Below are positions 26,001 to 34,328 of a stretch of 64,000 bases of DNA, piece by piece. This stretch comes from Casp-actino8 sp964563545 (GTDB lineage Bacteria; Actinomycetota; Acidimicrobiia; Acidimicrobiales; Ilumatobacteraceae). Made by a program: the position numbers and the translations under genes. A model generated the notes under the pieces. It was not told the DNA's origin. It saw nothing but the letters and a program-made list of their open reading frames with translations, and did not search any database. Positions within the stretch are counted from its first letter, which is position 1; the number at the start of each line of letters is the position of its first letter. Location of the stretch: assembly GCA_964563545.1 (NCBI GenBank), contig CAZLXB010000012.1, positions 1 to 64,000 of the forward strand. The letters run 5' to 3'.

Positions 26001-26830
26001 AAACCACCACCTTCCGCCAGGATGTTGGCCGTCGAGTGATAGAAGAGCGGATCACCGCCGTCGGTGCGCGTGGGAGCGACGGTCAGGAGCGTCACCAGTC
26101 GGATCAACAGTGCCGACGACGACACGATGGCGAGTCCGATGCGGTACGGGGGCCAAGACCAACTCTGTTTCGTGATCCGCCGTAGGAGAATGCGCAGTCC
26201 GGTGACGAGCGGAATCGACAGCGCCGTCGCCGTGACGAGAGTCCAGATGACCGTGGTGGTGACCGGACCCTCGAATGCCGTGACCCGGCCGTCGGTGATC
26301 CGGGCGCTTTCCACGGACTGTCGGGCGATCAGATCGAAGCATGATCGTCCGAAGATCACGAGACCACCGGCGAGCCACGGGCTGAGTGACCAGTCGGCGT
26401 CGGAGGTATTGATGACATGCCTCCAAGGGGCCACAGCGAGACGGCGCGAAGGAATCACGAGTGCAATCACCAGAGAGAGGGCCACGAGCGGCCCGACATC
26501 GAGGCCCGGGAGGGACGTGTTGGTCAAGGGATGAAAAGCGAGGGCGCTGATGGCGAGCGAGCGTGGTGCGATCGTCGTGTTCCCGTGTGCGAAGACCGCG
26601 ACACAGATTGTGCTCCACCACGCGAGGTAGGTCGTGATGACACTGCGGCGACGCCCGAGAGCCGATCGAAGACCGATGACGAGGGCCAGAAGGATCGCTC
26701 CTCGCAGCACCCCGATGTACGGGATGTCAGCCGCGACGTGGAGCCCGAACCACAAAGTGTCGACCACGGCCAGCACGATGGCGATCCAGCGGGCGTCGAG
26801 GCGGGCGGACGATGCTTCCACGTTGTCCAT
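22964..26830 (-). CDS. Giant membrane protein: two GT-C glycosyltransferase-like modules in tandem
   Basis: The 1288-residue protein has an N-terminal membrane region (1-230) and then a first GT-C-like module (about 250-640). That module has a GDPLFYHSTANILAEGGGF acidic first loop and HGPLYPLVLSW, as in ArnT/PMT-type enzymes. A second GT-C-like module (about 685-1060) starts MEEGFMLVFPERVI and has DFLHLYGPGSLHV. A soluble extracytoplasmic C-terminal domain (about 1060-1288) ends with a Pro- and Cys-containing tail. GT-C enzymes move sugars from polyprenyl-phosphate donors to acceptors outside the membrane. The frame is continuous, so this is a real fusion. The TTG at 26839 is weaker than the ATG at 26830. 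Substrate sugars are unknown; arabinose or mannose donors made by the neighbours are likely. Confidence 0.8.
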   Translation of the reverse strand: MDNVEASSARLDARWIAIVLAVVDTLWFGLHVAADIPYIGVLRGAILLALVIGLRSALGRRRSVITTYLAWWSTICVAVFAHGNTTIAPRSLAISALAFHPLTNTSLPGLDVGPLVALSLVIALVIPSRRLAVAPWRHVINTSDADWSLSPWLAGGLVIFGRSCFDLIARQSVESARITDGRVTAFEGPVTTTVIWTLVTATALSIPLVTGLRILLRRITKQSWSWPPYRIGLAIVSSSALLIRLVTLLTVAPTRTDGGDPLFYHSTANILAEGGGFPEPLNFIAHQQWIPSALHGPLYPLVLSWSSRLGGTTYFDHKFLSLILGTAVVAMTGLVAARIAPPERRSLVALLAAGFAAVYPNLWIVDGVMFPEGLMALCCLTVVYGAYRWREQPMARWAVAMGAITGLAALTRGEGLLLAVILIVPWILTHRVLPRRERWRQLFAAGLACLVVLAPWMLRNAKSFDDFVPLSTNGNELFVYANCDETYSGKFLGFWLYDCQEQLRAAGFDATGDEAAKSLHWRRLGLEYARDHVGELPKVVTARVLRQWELLRPWQNADFAPIEGRNKNAARAGLFMYYALAGLSLAGARSLRRRRIGLLPLTSLLIGVTLTAAYAYGTTRFRVPAEPVLCILGAVGAIPLLDRARRRWPLATRPDEVDTAPTPFVLGGRLRLRSVFARASLGSWVAISTIAAAIGVTLPALYRATGSTMEEGFMLVFPERVIKGAVANVDFLHLYGPGSLHVLSIWYRLFGVSLPSERTFGLLQHLLVIFGLYVVTRPWGRVAASIVAITSLVFVLTPIGLQALAWSGAVGLGLWSVIFALRARHGDASSRTRCLIASGVLSGLALSFRPDLVLALALGVAWLIWKNRTHLGARSFRRWLAGVVVGLAPVWWHLVQAGPVAFVRGVFVEPVFELRGGRELPRPPSWDHLDGALQVIGEKFAPWWGLPSPSGAKQLFLWFFALPIIAFAVWLIARRVSTRLDEQKGTVLAAAALFGIGMLPQALQRPDSAHFNWVSCISWPLAIIALVDLLRWRTPRLHPTLRRTVAAGVVAVIVLMITPHFTVRTYADLAKRSLTNETTTLTVERNGRTFFLGDYRPWRATQEVVADLDRRSRPGERLLVGPVDLRQTAYSDAFFYYLFPELEPATYFIEMDPGLANDEVSRLADDVASADWLILTRFWSGWIEPNDSIVFGSDLPNQIVERDFCLRGSYQADVLRLYQRCADGEDIGPYDPPYQPRVDYAVEVLVPVPPRPDGSCTPTCNGRPAPAGQGFSPEEAAAITERARVAGS

Positions 26831-26872
26831 TCGTGTCAACGGCGTCCGGATCGGACGTCGGGCGGACGCTCG

Positions 26873-26928
26873 ATACTACGACAGAGCCCCCGGTATGGCC
26901 GGTGATCTCCGGCGGGCGCTGGTACGGT
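26873..26928. promoter_or_regulatory. Divergent promoter region for the GT-C fusion (-) and the 26936 operon (+)
   Basis: On the - strand, TAGTAT (26878-26873) could serve the GT-C fusion with a leader of about 36 bases. On the + strand, TACGGT (26923-26928) ends seven bases before the ATG at 26936, implying a leaderless transcript. Confidence 0.5.
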
Positions 26929-26935
26929 CGATCCG

Positions 26936-27535
26936 ATGCGAGCGTCGTCGGGCCGCTGGCCGACATTCCGTCGACGGACGGTGATTGCCGTGATCGGTGC
27001 GGTCGCGGTGCTCGTTTTCTGGTGGTGGCCGGGTCTGGTGGGCCGGGGTTCGGACGTCGACGTGTCGGTGCATGTGGACGCCCGCTACGCGCCCGGACGC
27101 GAATCGATAGAACGTCGACTGCGCGAACAGGGATGGCGTGTCGAGTGGACGACCACGACGACCGATTGGTGCAACGCGGCCGACGCGGTCGGGGAGTCGG
27201 ACCCCGATGCGGACGAGATCGTCTTGTGGATGGTCGGCGAATCGTGCGGTACGGCGGATGAGGTCGCTTCGCAGGTCGTCGAAGCGGCCAAGGGTCGGAG
27301 TGTTCACGTGGTCGTCTTGACCGAAGGAAATGATCCCCTCACGGACGCTCTCGTCGCACGAGGTGCAAGTGTGGTCGAGGCTTGGCGCATGGTCGGAGTG
27401 CCGGGAAAGACCGCGGACTGTCTGTGGTGGGAGGACTGTCCGGCGGCGGGTGACATCGAGCCGTGGTCGGGCGACCGACTTTCGGCGGTGGGGTTCGAAC
27501 GGGTGGCGCGGGCGATCGTGGCGGAGGTTCGATGA
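26936..27535 (+). CDS. Membrane-anchored protein of unknown function, distant SGNH-like features
   Basis: I do not recognise this 199-residue protein. It has one N-terminal transmembrane helix (about residues 16-36) and an extracytoplasmic domain with alternating strands and helices (EIVLWMVGESC, HVVVLTEGN). Its C-terminus, CLWWEDCP then SGDRLSAVGFERVARAI, resembles the closing part of SGNH hydrolases such as the one at 181-1968. However, the Ser motif and the D-x-x-H histidine are missing, so it may be an inactive relative or unrelated. Four Cys residues could form disulfides. It overlaps the next GT-C gene (ATGA), so the two probably work together. Confidence 0.7.
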   Translation: MRASSGRWPTFRRRTVIAVIGAVAVLVFWWWPGLVGRGSDVDVSVHVDARYAPGRESIERRLREQGWRVEWTTTTTDWCNAADAVGESDPDADEIVLWMVGESCGTADEVASQVVEAAKGRSVHVVVLTEGNDPLTDALVARGASVVEAWRMVGVPGKTADCLWWEDCPAAGDIEPWSGDRLSAVGFERVARAIVAEVR

Positions 27536-29322
27536 ACCGGGCGCGGTTCTTTCGCCATCGAATCGTCGCCGCCGCCCAACGGCACCCCGTTTGGGTGTCG
27601 CTTCTGATGGCGATGGTCGTCTCGTTGCCGGCGATCGTGGCGGTGGCATCGAATCTCTTTCGCCACTGGTATCCGACCGGAGACGTCTCGCACACCGAGT
27701 TGATGCTTCGAGGCATTCCACGGCATCCACCGCTCGTGGGTGTGGCCGCCCGAGTGGGGAACGACATCAACAACCAGGGCTACACGCCCGGACCATCGAT
27801 GGCCTACGCGTTGTATCCGGTGTATCTGATCTTCGGCCGCTCGAGTCTCGGAGTGCTCGTGTCGACCTTGGTTCTGCATGTCGCGGCGATCTGGGCCTCA
27901 CTGCATGCTGTTCGACGATGGGCCGGCGATCGAGCGTTGTTGGCGCTGGCGATGGTCTTCGCGCTGATGGTTCGCTCGCTGGCCCCCCGTTTCTTCCTCG
28001 AACCATGGAACGTCTGGATTCCCGTCTTTGCCTTCGGTTTCTTCCTCGTCCTGGCGTGGGGAGTCGTCAGCGGGCACACCAGGGCTCTGCCGGTCATGTG
28101 TGTGGTGGGGACGCACTGTCTGCAGACCCACATCAGTTACGTTCCGCTCGTCGTTGTGGTGACCATCGGAGTCGTCATCCACGCTGTGGTCACGGGTGGA
28201 GCGGACGCGAAACGCCGAGTCGGGTGGTCGGTCGCCCTGATGGCGATCATGTGGGTTCCTCCGGTCGTGGAGCAACTCCGGCCGGGGAGCGGAAACCTCC
28301 ACCGTCTGTGGGACCATTTCACCGATCCGCCGAGTGACACCGTCGGATTCGTGGCCGCACTGAAAGCCATGGCTGGCGAGCTGAACATCCTGGGTCCATG
28401 GTTCGCGGGACCGGGTCGGGCGCCCTACGACACGCCCAACTGGATCGGATTCGCCTTCTTTCTCTTGTTGGTTGCGGCGGGTCTTTACGCGGCACGCGGT
28501 CATCGGAACCTGTGCATCGCGCAGATCGCATTGGCCGGTACGACGTCCGTGGGCCTCGTGGCGACGGCGCGCATCTTTGGAAACTTCTACGACTATCTCA
28601 TCCGTTGGATGTGGGTGCTCGCGGTTCTCTGGATCGTGGTTTCGGTGATCGCCATCGCGAGTCGGGTGAAAGTCACTCGGGCGAGACGAGCCCTCACCTT
28701 CGGTGGTGTCGGCCTCATGTTGACTGCGGCCATCTGGGGATCGGTCGCTTCGGCCGGCGCTCATCCGCCGTACCGACACGATGCCGACCTGGTGGCCGGC
28801 TTGGCACCTCAACTCGACGAAGCACTTCCCGGCAACCACGCGGCCCGACTGCTCCGTTGGCATGATCCGGCTGCCCTCGGCGGCACGGCCTTTGGACTCG
28901 TCCTCGAGGTGGAGAAGCGGGGCGTGGACCTCGGTGTCGATCCTTGGGGCGGCGCAGCCGCTCGTCCATATCGGGTTCTGACCGAAGACCACGCCGACTC
29001 CGTTCTTTGGCTGATCGTCGGGCCGGAGAACATCGAGCGTTTCGCGACCCGCGCCGATGCCATTCAGATCGCGTACGACGATCCCCGTAGTCCGGCCGAG
29101 AAAGTGGAGTCGGATGTTTTGCGTGCGGACATCGAAGCATCCATGCTGGCCTCCGGTCATCCGGAGTGGATCGATCTCCTCGATTCTCAGTACGGACACA
29201 TGCAGATCCTCTTGTTCACCCCGATCTCGGACGACTTGTTCGCCATGGTCGCGCGATACAGCGAGATACGTCTTCCGGCGGCGGTGTTCGCCGTTCCTCC
29301 GGGAGCACCCCTCTTCCCATGA
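27532..29322 (+). CDS. GT-C-type membrane glycosyltransferase, paralogue A
   Basis: The 596-residue protein has about eleven transmembrane helices in residues 15-430 and an extracytoplasmic C-terminal domain. The first outer loop reads PTGDVSHTEL then HPPLVG, placing acidic residues where GT-C enzymes have their catalytic Asp/Glu. Shared blocks with the 34372 gene are HPPLVG, TPGPS/HPGPS, EPWN-x-W, SHC/THC-x-Q, NLHRLW/NLTLLW and N-x-LGPW. The acceptor and donor are unknown. It lies in a three-gene overlapping operon (26936-30482) with a GT4 enzyme. The upstream in-frame extension to 27463 is inside the previous gene. Confidence 0.78.
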   Translation: MNRARFFRHRIVAAAQRHPVWVSLLMAMVVSLPAIVAVASNLFRHWYPTGDVSHTELMLRGIPRHPPLVGVAARVGNDINNQGYTPGPSMAYALYPVYLIFGRSSLGVLVSTLVLHVAAIWASLHAVRRWAGDRALLALAMVFALMVRSLAPRFFLEPWNVWIPVFAFGFFLVLAWGVVSGHTRALPVMCVVGTHCLQTHISYVPLVVVVTIGVVIHAVVTGGADAKRRVGWSVALMAIMWVPPVVEQLRPGSGNLHRLWDHFTDPPSDTVGFVAALKAMAGELNILGPWFAGPGRAPYDTPNWIGFAFFLLLVAAGLYAARGHRNLCIAQIALAGTTSVGLVATARIFGNFYDYLIRWMWVLAVLWIVVSVIAIASRVKVTRARRALTFGGVGLMLTAAIWGSVASAGAHPPYRHDADLVAGLAPQLDEALPGNHAARLLRWHDPAALGGTAFGLVLEVEKRGVDLGVDPWGGAAARPYRVLTEDHADSVLWLIVGPENIERFATRADAIQIAYDDPRSPAEKVESDVLRADIEASMLASGHPEWIDLLDSQYGHMQILLFTPISDDLFAMVARYSEIRLPAAVFAVPPGAPLFP

Positions 29323-30482
29323 GTAGGTCCGAACTCTCATCGATGGCCGCCGAGCTGATCTCTCGGGGCGTGCGACGGGTGCACGTCCTCGCCTGGCGTG
29401 ACCTCGATGATCCCGATGCCGGCGGCTCGGAGGTTCACGCTGACGAGTTCATGCGTCGCTGGGCGGCTAGTGGGCTGGAGGTGACGCACCGGACATCGGC
29501 GGCCGTCGACCGACCGGAGATCAGCGAACGAAACGGATACCGCGTCATTCGTCGCGGTGGACGTATGACGGTCTTCCCGCGGACGATCATCGGCGAGTTG
29601 CTGAGGAGTATGGGTCCGTGCGACGCCGTGGTGGAGATCTGGAACGGTGTTCCGTGGTTGTCACCGATCTGGTGTCGCAAACCTCGAGTGCTCGTGCTGC
29701 ACCACATCCATGGACCGATGTGGAACCAGATGTTCCCGGCACCGATCGCCGCCATCGGTCGGGTACTCGAGAGTCGTATCGCGCCGCCGTTCTATCGATC
29801 GACACCAACGGTCACGACTTCTGACGACACCCGAACCGAACTCGTTGACCTCGGTTGGCGGCCCGAGCGGGTGGTGACCGGTCCGGTAGGTGTCGACGAC
29901 TTCTTCTGTGTCGACCGGGGTGTGGCCAAGACCGCCCACCCTTCGGTCCTCGCCGTGGGTCGGCAGGCACCGGTCAAGCGTTTTCCACTGTTGTTCGAAC
30001 AGATGCGAATCGCTCGCGAGCAAGTGCCCGGTCTGCGATTGACCCTCGTCGGCGACGGTCCCGAACGGGTGAATCTCGAACGCTGGGTGGCCGACAACGA
30101 CGCGGCGTCGTGGGTCGAGTTCGCCGGACGCGTCGATCGCGATCGACTTCGCGACCTCTATCGACGTTCGTGGGTCGTGAGCAGTGCGTCGCTCGCCGAA
30201 GGTTGGGGTTTGGCTCTCACCGAGGCCGCGGGATGCGGGACCCCGGCCGTGGCCACCGACATCAGCGGCCACCGGTGCTCGGTGGTCGATGGTTCGACCG
30301 GAGTGTTGGCTCCCGTGGAGCAGTTGGGCTCGGCCGTCGCCCGTGTTCTCTTGGACGACGAACTCCGACGGTCGCTCGCCGAGCGCGCCGAATCACGAGC
30401 GCGATCGCTGACCTGGGACGCTTTGGCCACCGGATTGATGCGACCACTCCATGCGCAGGTCGTCGAACGTTCAGCGCGGTAG
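29319..30482 (+). CDS. Glycosyltransferase family 4
   Basis: The 387-residue GT-B protein has an N-terminal DAGGSEVHADEFMRRW loop and a C-terminal nucleotide-sugar motif AEGWGLALTEAAGCGTPAVA with the E-x7-E pair of GT4 enzymes. It is cytoplasmic and should use a nucleotide sugar such as GDP-mannose or UDP-glucose. The ATG overlaps the stop of the GT-C gene (ATGA). Its 3' end overlaps the SDR gene on the other strand by 12 bases. Acceptor specificity cannot be read. Confidence 0.87.
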   Translation: MSRSELSSMAAELISRGVRRVHVLAWRDLDDPDAGGSEVHADEFMRRWAASGLEVTHRTSAAVDRPEISERNGYRVIRRGGRMTVFPRTIIGELLRSMGPCDAVVEIWNGVPWLSPIWCRKPRVLVLHHIHGPMWNQMFPAPIAAIGRVLESRIAPPFYRSTPTVTTSDDTRTELVDLGWRPERVVTGPVGVDDFFCVDRGVAKTAHPSVLAVGRQAPVKRFPLLFEQMRIAREQVPGLRLTLVGDGPERVNLERWVADNDAASWVEFAGRVDRDRLRDLYRRSWVVSSASLAEGWGLALTEAAGCGTPAVATDISGHRCSVVDGSTGVLAPVEQLGSAVARVLLDDELRRSLAERAESRARSLTWDALATGLMRPLHAQVVERSAR

Positions 30483-31511
30483 GAGCTTGGTTGCCCGTTT
30501 CAGCACCGACAAGGAACCCTGGCGGGCCGAGCGACGGTGGCTGGAGAGTTCTTCTCGGTTCGTGTCGGCTCGATTTCGAAGGAACCACTCGTAACTCTGG
30601 ACGAACATCTCCGAGTTCGACCACTTGGGTTGCCAGTCGAGGGCCGACTGCACGTGCTCGATGTCGAACCACATCGACCGCGAGTACATCATCCAGTGAT
30701 AAGGGGCGAACGGCGCGAGTCTGGTGGCCGCGGCCAGACGCATGGCGATCGACGCCGGGCGGGCCGGCAGACGGCGGACGCGTGCGCCGGTTCCGGCATG
30801 GCGACAAAGTTCGTCGAGTGCCTCGTGCATGGTCCCGAATCGATCGGTGCCGGCATTGAACGTCGCCGGTCCCGACGATTGCCCGGCGAGATAGCAGACT
30901 TCGGCTAGATCCTCGGCGTGCACGAATTGATACCGGTTGTCGCCGCGTCCGAGAACGAACGGATCCGCTCCGTCGGCGATCCAGTCGAAAAGGATGCCGA
31001 ATATGCCGAGGCGACCGTGGCCCAGAATCGTGCGCGGGCGCACGATCGAAACGTCGAGACCACGATCGGTGAATTCGTGGCAGAGCTGTTCGGCCTCCCA
31101 CTTGGCTCGGCCGTACGCCTCCATGGGTCGAGGCGAGGTGGAGGGGAGTACCGGGTTGCTGGTGGGAACCCCGAAGATCGCGCTCGATGATGTGTGGACC
31201 ACCTTGCCGACGCGGTGATCGAGCGCCGACTGCAGGAGATTCCGGGTGCCGTCGACATTGACGGTGCGTAACAGGGACGTGTCCCGGGCGAGTGGCACCT
31301 GGGCGACGTTGTGGTAGATCTGGTCGACTCCGCGAGTTGCTTCGTCGACGATCCGCGGATCCCTGATGTCGCCCACGACCATCTCGACACCCCGATGCCC
31401 GGTATCGGCGACGAGATCCAGAATTCGTACTCGGTGGCCGGCCGCCACGAGGCGATCGACGAGGAGCGAACCGAAGTAGCCGCATCCGCCGGTGACGAGG
31501 CTCGTGGTCAT
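30471..31511 (-). CDS. NAD-dependent epimerase/dehydratase (extended SDR), copy 1
   Basis: The 346-residue protein has an N-terminal Rossmann motif VTGGCGYFGS and the catalytic Tyr-x-x-x-Lys in AYGRAKWEAE near residue 150. It resembles 3-beta-hydroxysteroid dehydrogenase-like or sugar-epimerase SDRs. The ATG at 31511 overlaps the previous stop (ATGA), while an in-frame codon at 31538 lies inside the upstream gene. It is the last gene of the 34318-30471 redox operon. Its substrate could be a nucleotide sugar, a sterol or a polyprenol-type alcohol; I cannot decide. Confidence 0.8.
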   Translation of the reverse strand: MTTSLVTGGCGYFGSLLVDRLVAAGHRVRILDLVADTGHRGVEMVVGDIRDPRIVDEATRGVDQIYHNVAQVPLARDTSLLRTVNVDGTRNLLQSALDHRVGKVVHTSSSAIFGVPTSNPVLPSTSPRPMEAYGRAKWEAEQLCHEFTDRGLDVSIVRPRTILGHGRLGIFGILFDWIADGADPFVLGRGDNRYQFVHAEDLAEVCYLAGQSSGPATFNAGTDRFGTMHEALDELCRHAGTGARVRRLPARPASIAMRLAAATRLAPFAPYHWMMYSRSMWFDIEHVQSALDWQPKWSNSEMFVQSYEWFLRNRADTNREELSSHRRSARQGSLSVLKRATKLLPR

Positions 31512-32557
31512 AGTTCGATTCCATTCGCCGCACACCAACGGATGCTGCGCCGCATTCCCTCGTACAGATCGACCCGGGGCCGGTAGCCGAGATCGCGAGT
31601 CGTGGCCGAGATGTCGCAGGCGATCGTCTTGTTCATCTCGCCGAGTACATGAACCTGTTGGACGTACCGACGCGACTTCTGGAGGACACGATCAGCACTT
31701 TCGGCCAGATCGCCAACGACGTTCGGTAGACGCAAGCGAGGAGGCTGCACCTCATGACCCTCCTCGGCCAAGGCCCGACCGACGGTGCGAACGATCTCGT
31801 CCACGGTGTACGGCTCGCGATCGGCGACCCACCATCCGTGTCCGGCGGCACCGGTCCAGTTGCGGGTGGCGAGGATTCCGTCGACCAGATTCTCCACGTA
31901 GACCATGGAGCGACGTTGCTCTCCGGCGCCGAACACCGGGAACCGTCCCGACTTCACCATCGAGAAGAAGGTCGTCTGGCGAGCGGGCTGATGTGGACCG
32001 TAGAACCACGGCGGTCGGACGATCAGGGCGTTCAGGCCGCGATCGACCTCGTCGAGTACCGCGAGTTCACCGAGCATCTTGGTGCGCCCGTATTCGAGAT
32101 AGGGGTGGTACGGCTCGAACTGACGAAAGCGGTCGGTGGCGATGGCATTGACACCGAACGGGCTGTTGGACGACACGTGGATGAAGCGTTCCACTCCGGC
32201 GAGTCGGGCCGCGACCGCGAGTTTGTGAGTGCCATCGGAATTGACGCGTTCGAATTCGGAGAACTTCCGCGGGTGGATCACGCCGGCGGTGTGCACCACC
32301 TCGATGGCGCCGCGAAGTCCGTGGAACAACTGGTCGAGCTCGCCGGATGCACCGAAGTCGGCGAAGCGGAGTTCGATGGATGCCGCCGGGAAAGTAGCGG
32401 CGAGTTCGGTGAGGGCGCGACCTTCGAGGTGATCTCGGACGACGGCGATCACGTGCGATTCGGGTTCTCCGCTCTCGGGTGCGGCGAGGCGGGCGACGAG
32501 AGCCCGACCGAGCCAGCCGTTGGCGCCGGTGACGATTACCTGACGACGCTCAGGCAC
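31508..32557 (-). CDS. NAD-dependent epimerase/dehydratase (extended SDR), copy 2
   Basis: The 349-residue extended SDR has VTGANGWLGRALVARL at its N-terminus and the catalytic YGRTKMLGE (Tyr-x-x-x-Lys) near residue 155. I chose the GTG at 32557 because an AAGGG lies seven bases upstream and the codon overlaps the end of the GMC oxidoreductase gene by eight bases. A GTG at 32572 is also open. It is related to the next gene but clearly diverged, so the two probably catalyse successive or alternative steps. Confidence 0.8.
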   Translation of the reverse strand: MPERRQVIVTGANGWLGRALVARLAAPESGEPESHVIAVVRDHLEGRALTELAATFPAASIELRFADFGASGELDQLFHGLRGAIEVVHTAGVIHPRKFSEFERVNSDGTHKLAVAARLAGVERFIHVSSNSPFGVNAIATDRFRQFEPYHPYLEYGRTKMLGELAVLDEVDRGLNALIVRPPWFYGPHQPARQTTFFSMVKSGRFPVFGAGEQRRSMVYVENLVDGILATRNWTGAAGHGWWVADREPYTVDEIVRTVGRALAEEGHEVQPPRLRLPNVVGDLAESADRVLQKSRRYVQQVHVLGEMNKTIACDISATTRDLGYRPRVDLYEGMRRSIRWCAANGIEL

Positions 32558-33989
32558 GACTCCACCCTTCACCGACGAAGTGGCGGGCGTTGCGTAGGGC
32601 CACGGCCATCACACTGCCCTGCGGATTGACGCCGGGGGCATCGGGCAAGAGAGAGGCATCGTTGACGTACAGATTCCGGAAACCGTGCACTCGTCCGTGG
32701 CTGTCGGCACCACAACGAGCGGTGTCCTCGCCCATGGGAACGGTGGAACACAGGTGCACCGTCATGACACTCGCACGGGTGGCCGAAAAAGTGTTCTCGA
32801 TGGTGGCCAGATCGCGTCTCGACCGTACGCGAGGGGCCCCTCGATAACTGGGAAAGACTTCGGTCGCGCCGGCTTCGAGCATCAAGAGAGCGAGGCGGGA
32901 GAGGCCGGAACACAGGAGGGCACGGTCACGCCGGGTGAGGTGGTAGGTGACGATCGGGTCCTTCAGGCCCGGAGCCGACACGACGCGGCCGCGACCTTCA
33001 CTCGTGATGGCCGCGTAGTAGACCGCGATCTGGCGCCACGCGACGACGGCGTCGCGGAAATCGTCCCACTGGTCGAGGAGGGAGAGGGCGACGAGTCCGG
33101 GATGACTGGCCGATCCGCCGAACGAGAGATCGGGCGCGAATTCTTTCACCTGATGAACGGGGACGTCGTCGGGCACGTTCAGCTCGTCGGTGAAACGCGC
33201 CGCGAGTTTGACCGTGGGGTGTACGGCGAGGGTACGTCCGATGTTGCGACGAATTCCGGAGCGTTGGAGCAGGGCCGGGGTCTGGATCGCCCCCGCGCAT
33301 ACCATCACCGCCCGGCACGACAAGGTCGCGCGTCGACCGTCGGTGAACTCGATATCGGCCCCCTCGACTCGATCCGCGCTGAGTCGGAGTCGGTCGACTC
33401 GGCAGTCGGTGAGGAGGCGGACCCCGGCCTTGATGGCGCGCGGGAGGTAGGTGCGGGTCATCGACTGACGTTGGCCTTGCCGTGGATCGCCCGTCGGGTA
33501 GGTCATCCAGCGTGGACTCTCGTCATGAGTCCAGCCGAGCCTTTCGGCACCGAGCCGTAGCCGTTCACTCGGAGCGGGTGGTGGTCCGGGTAGGGGTTGG
33601 ACACTCAATGCGACCTCGACCTCACGCGCGAGCGCATCGATGCCGTCCGGATCGAGATCGTCGATCCGCCATTGTGTGCGCCAACGATCGACGACTTCTT
33701 GTGGGGGGCGACGATAAAGACCGCTGTTGACCTCGGTACCTCCACCCGCGCAACGTCCCTCGGTGTACGCGACACTCGGTAGACCGAGAGCGACCGTGAC
33801 TCCTCCCGCTCGGTATTGACGATCCATCTGCTCGAGCGAGAACGGGACGACCGAACCCTGATCGACCCACGGGCCCTCCTCGGCCACGATCACATCGAGT
33901 CCGGCTTCGGCGAGCAGCGCGGCGGTGGGTGCTCCGCCGGCGCCCGATCCGACCACGAGAACGTCGCATCGATAATCGGTGGTGTTCAT
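32550..33989 (-). CDS. GMC-family FAD-dependent oxidoreductase
   Basis: The 479-residue protein begins DVLVVGSGAGGAPTAALLAEAG (FAD dinucleotide motif, residues 9-30) and has the GMC signature EGRCAGGGTEVNSG. Its C-terminal active-site block is VHLCSTVPMG, then NDASLLPDAPGVNPQGSVMA. GMC enzymes oxidise alcohols: sugars, cholesterol, long-chain alcohols. The ATG at 33989 overlaps the stop of the 110-residue upstream gene. The long frame upstream of it is not coding. The small partner is reminiscent of GMC dehydrogenases that need a small subunit. The substrate is unknown. Confidence 0.85.
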   Translation of the reverse strand: MNTTDYRCDVLVVGSGAGGAPTAALLAEAGLDVIVAEEGPWVDQGSVVPFSLEQMDRQYRAGGVTVALGLPSVAYTEGRCAGGGTEVNSGLYRRPPQEVVDRWRTQWRIDDLDPDGIDALAREVEVALSVQPLPGPPPAPSERLRLGAERLGWTHDESPRWMTYPTGDPRQGQRQSMTRTYLPRAIKAGVRLLTDCRVDRLRLSADRVEGADIEFTDGRRATLSCRAVMVCAGAIQTPALLQRSGIRRNIGRTLAVHPTVKLAARFTDELNVPDDVPVHQVKEFAPDLSFGGSASHPGLVALSLLDQWDDFRDAVVAWRQIAVYYAAITSEGRGRVVSAPGLKDPIVTYHLTRRDRALLCSGLSRLALLMLEAGATEVFPSYRGAPRVRSRRDLATIENTFSATRASVMTVHLCSTVPMGEDTARCGADSHGRVHGFRNLYVNDASLLPDAPGVNPQGSVMAVALRNARHFVGEGWSRA

Positions 33990-34318
33990 GGGATCTGGCC
34001 ATCGGGTTGGGTGTCGGGCCACTTCTCCCAGATGTATGCGATCGACAACGAACGAATCAATCGGAAGTATTCGCCGAGCAGCGGTAGTGGTCGTTTCGAG
34101 AGTGCGACGAGGCGCTGCGGACCCGCCGTACGGCGCCAGGCATCGACGACCACGGCGATGGCCGCGACCCCCCATCGCATGTGAGTGGGAAGAGTGGTCA
34201 ATCGTCGACATACGAAGTCGACGACCTCGCGTCGACGGGCGACATCGAGACCGGGTAGGTCGTGGTCGAGTACGGCGTCGCACGTGGGGGCAACGACGGC
34301 AGAAGAAGGCGCCCTCAT
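33986..34318 (-). CDS. Small protein, probable partner of the GMC oxidoreductase
   Basis: This 110-residue protein has no clear family in my reading. It is helical, with ARRREVVDFVCRRLTTLP and a segment near residues 48-60 that is mildly hydrophobic. It starts the four-gene operon and overlaps the GMC gene by ATGA. Small subunits preceding GMC enzymes in gluconate- or fructose-dehydrogenase-type systems help maturation or export of the FAD subunit, so a similar role is possible. There is no Tat signal here. TAGCCT at 34334-34329 lies ten bases before the ATG. Confidence 0.7.
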   Translation of the reverse strand: MRAPSSAVVAPTCDAVLDHDLPGLDVARRREVVDFVCRRLTTLPTHMRWGVAAIAVVVDAWRRTAGPQRLVALSKRPLPLLGEYFRLIRSLSIAYIWEKWPDTQPDGQIP

Positions 34319-34328
34319 GACTCGATGA

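Noticed and set aside
27898..29340. A 480-codon - strand frame opposite GT-C A
   Set aside because: Antisense to a gene whose paralogue in this window confirms the + strand reading. The composition is typical of a shadow frame.
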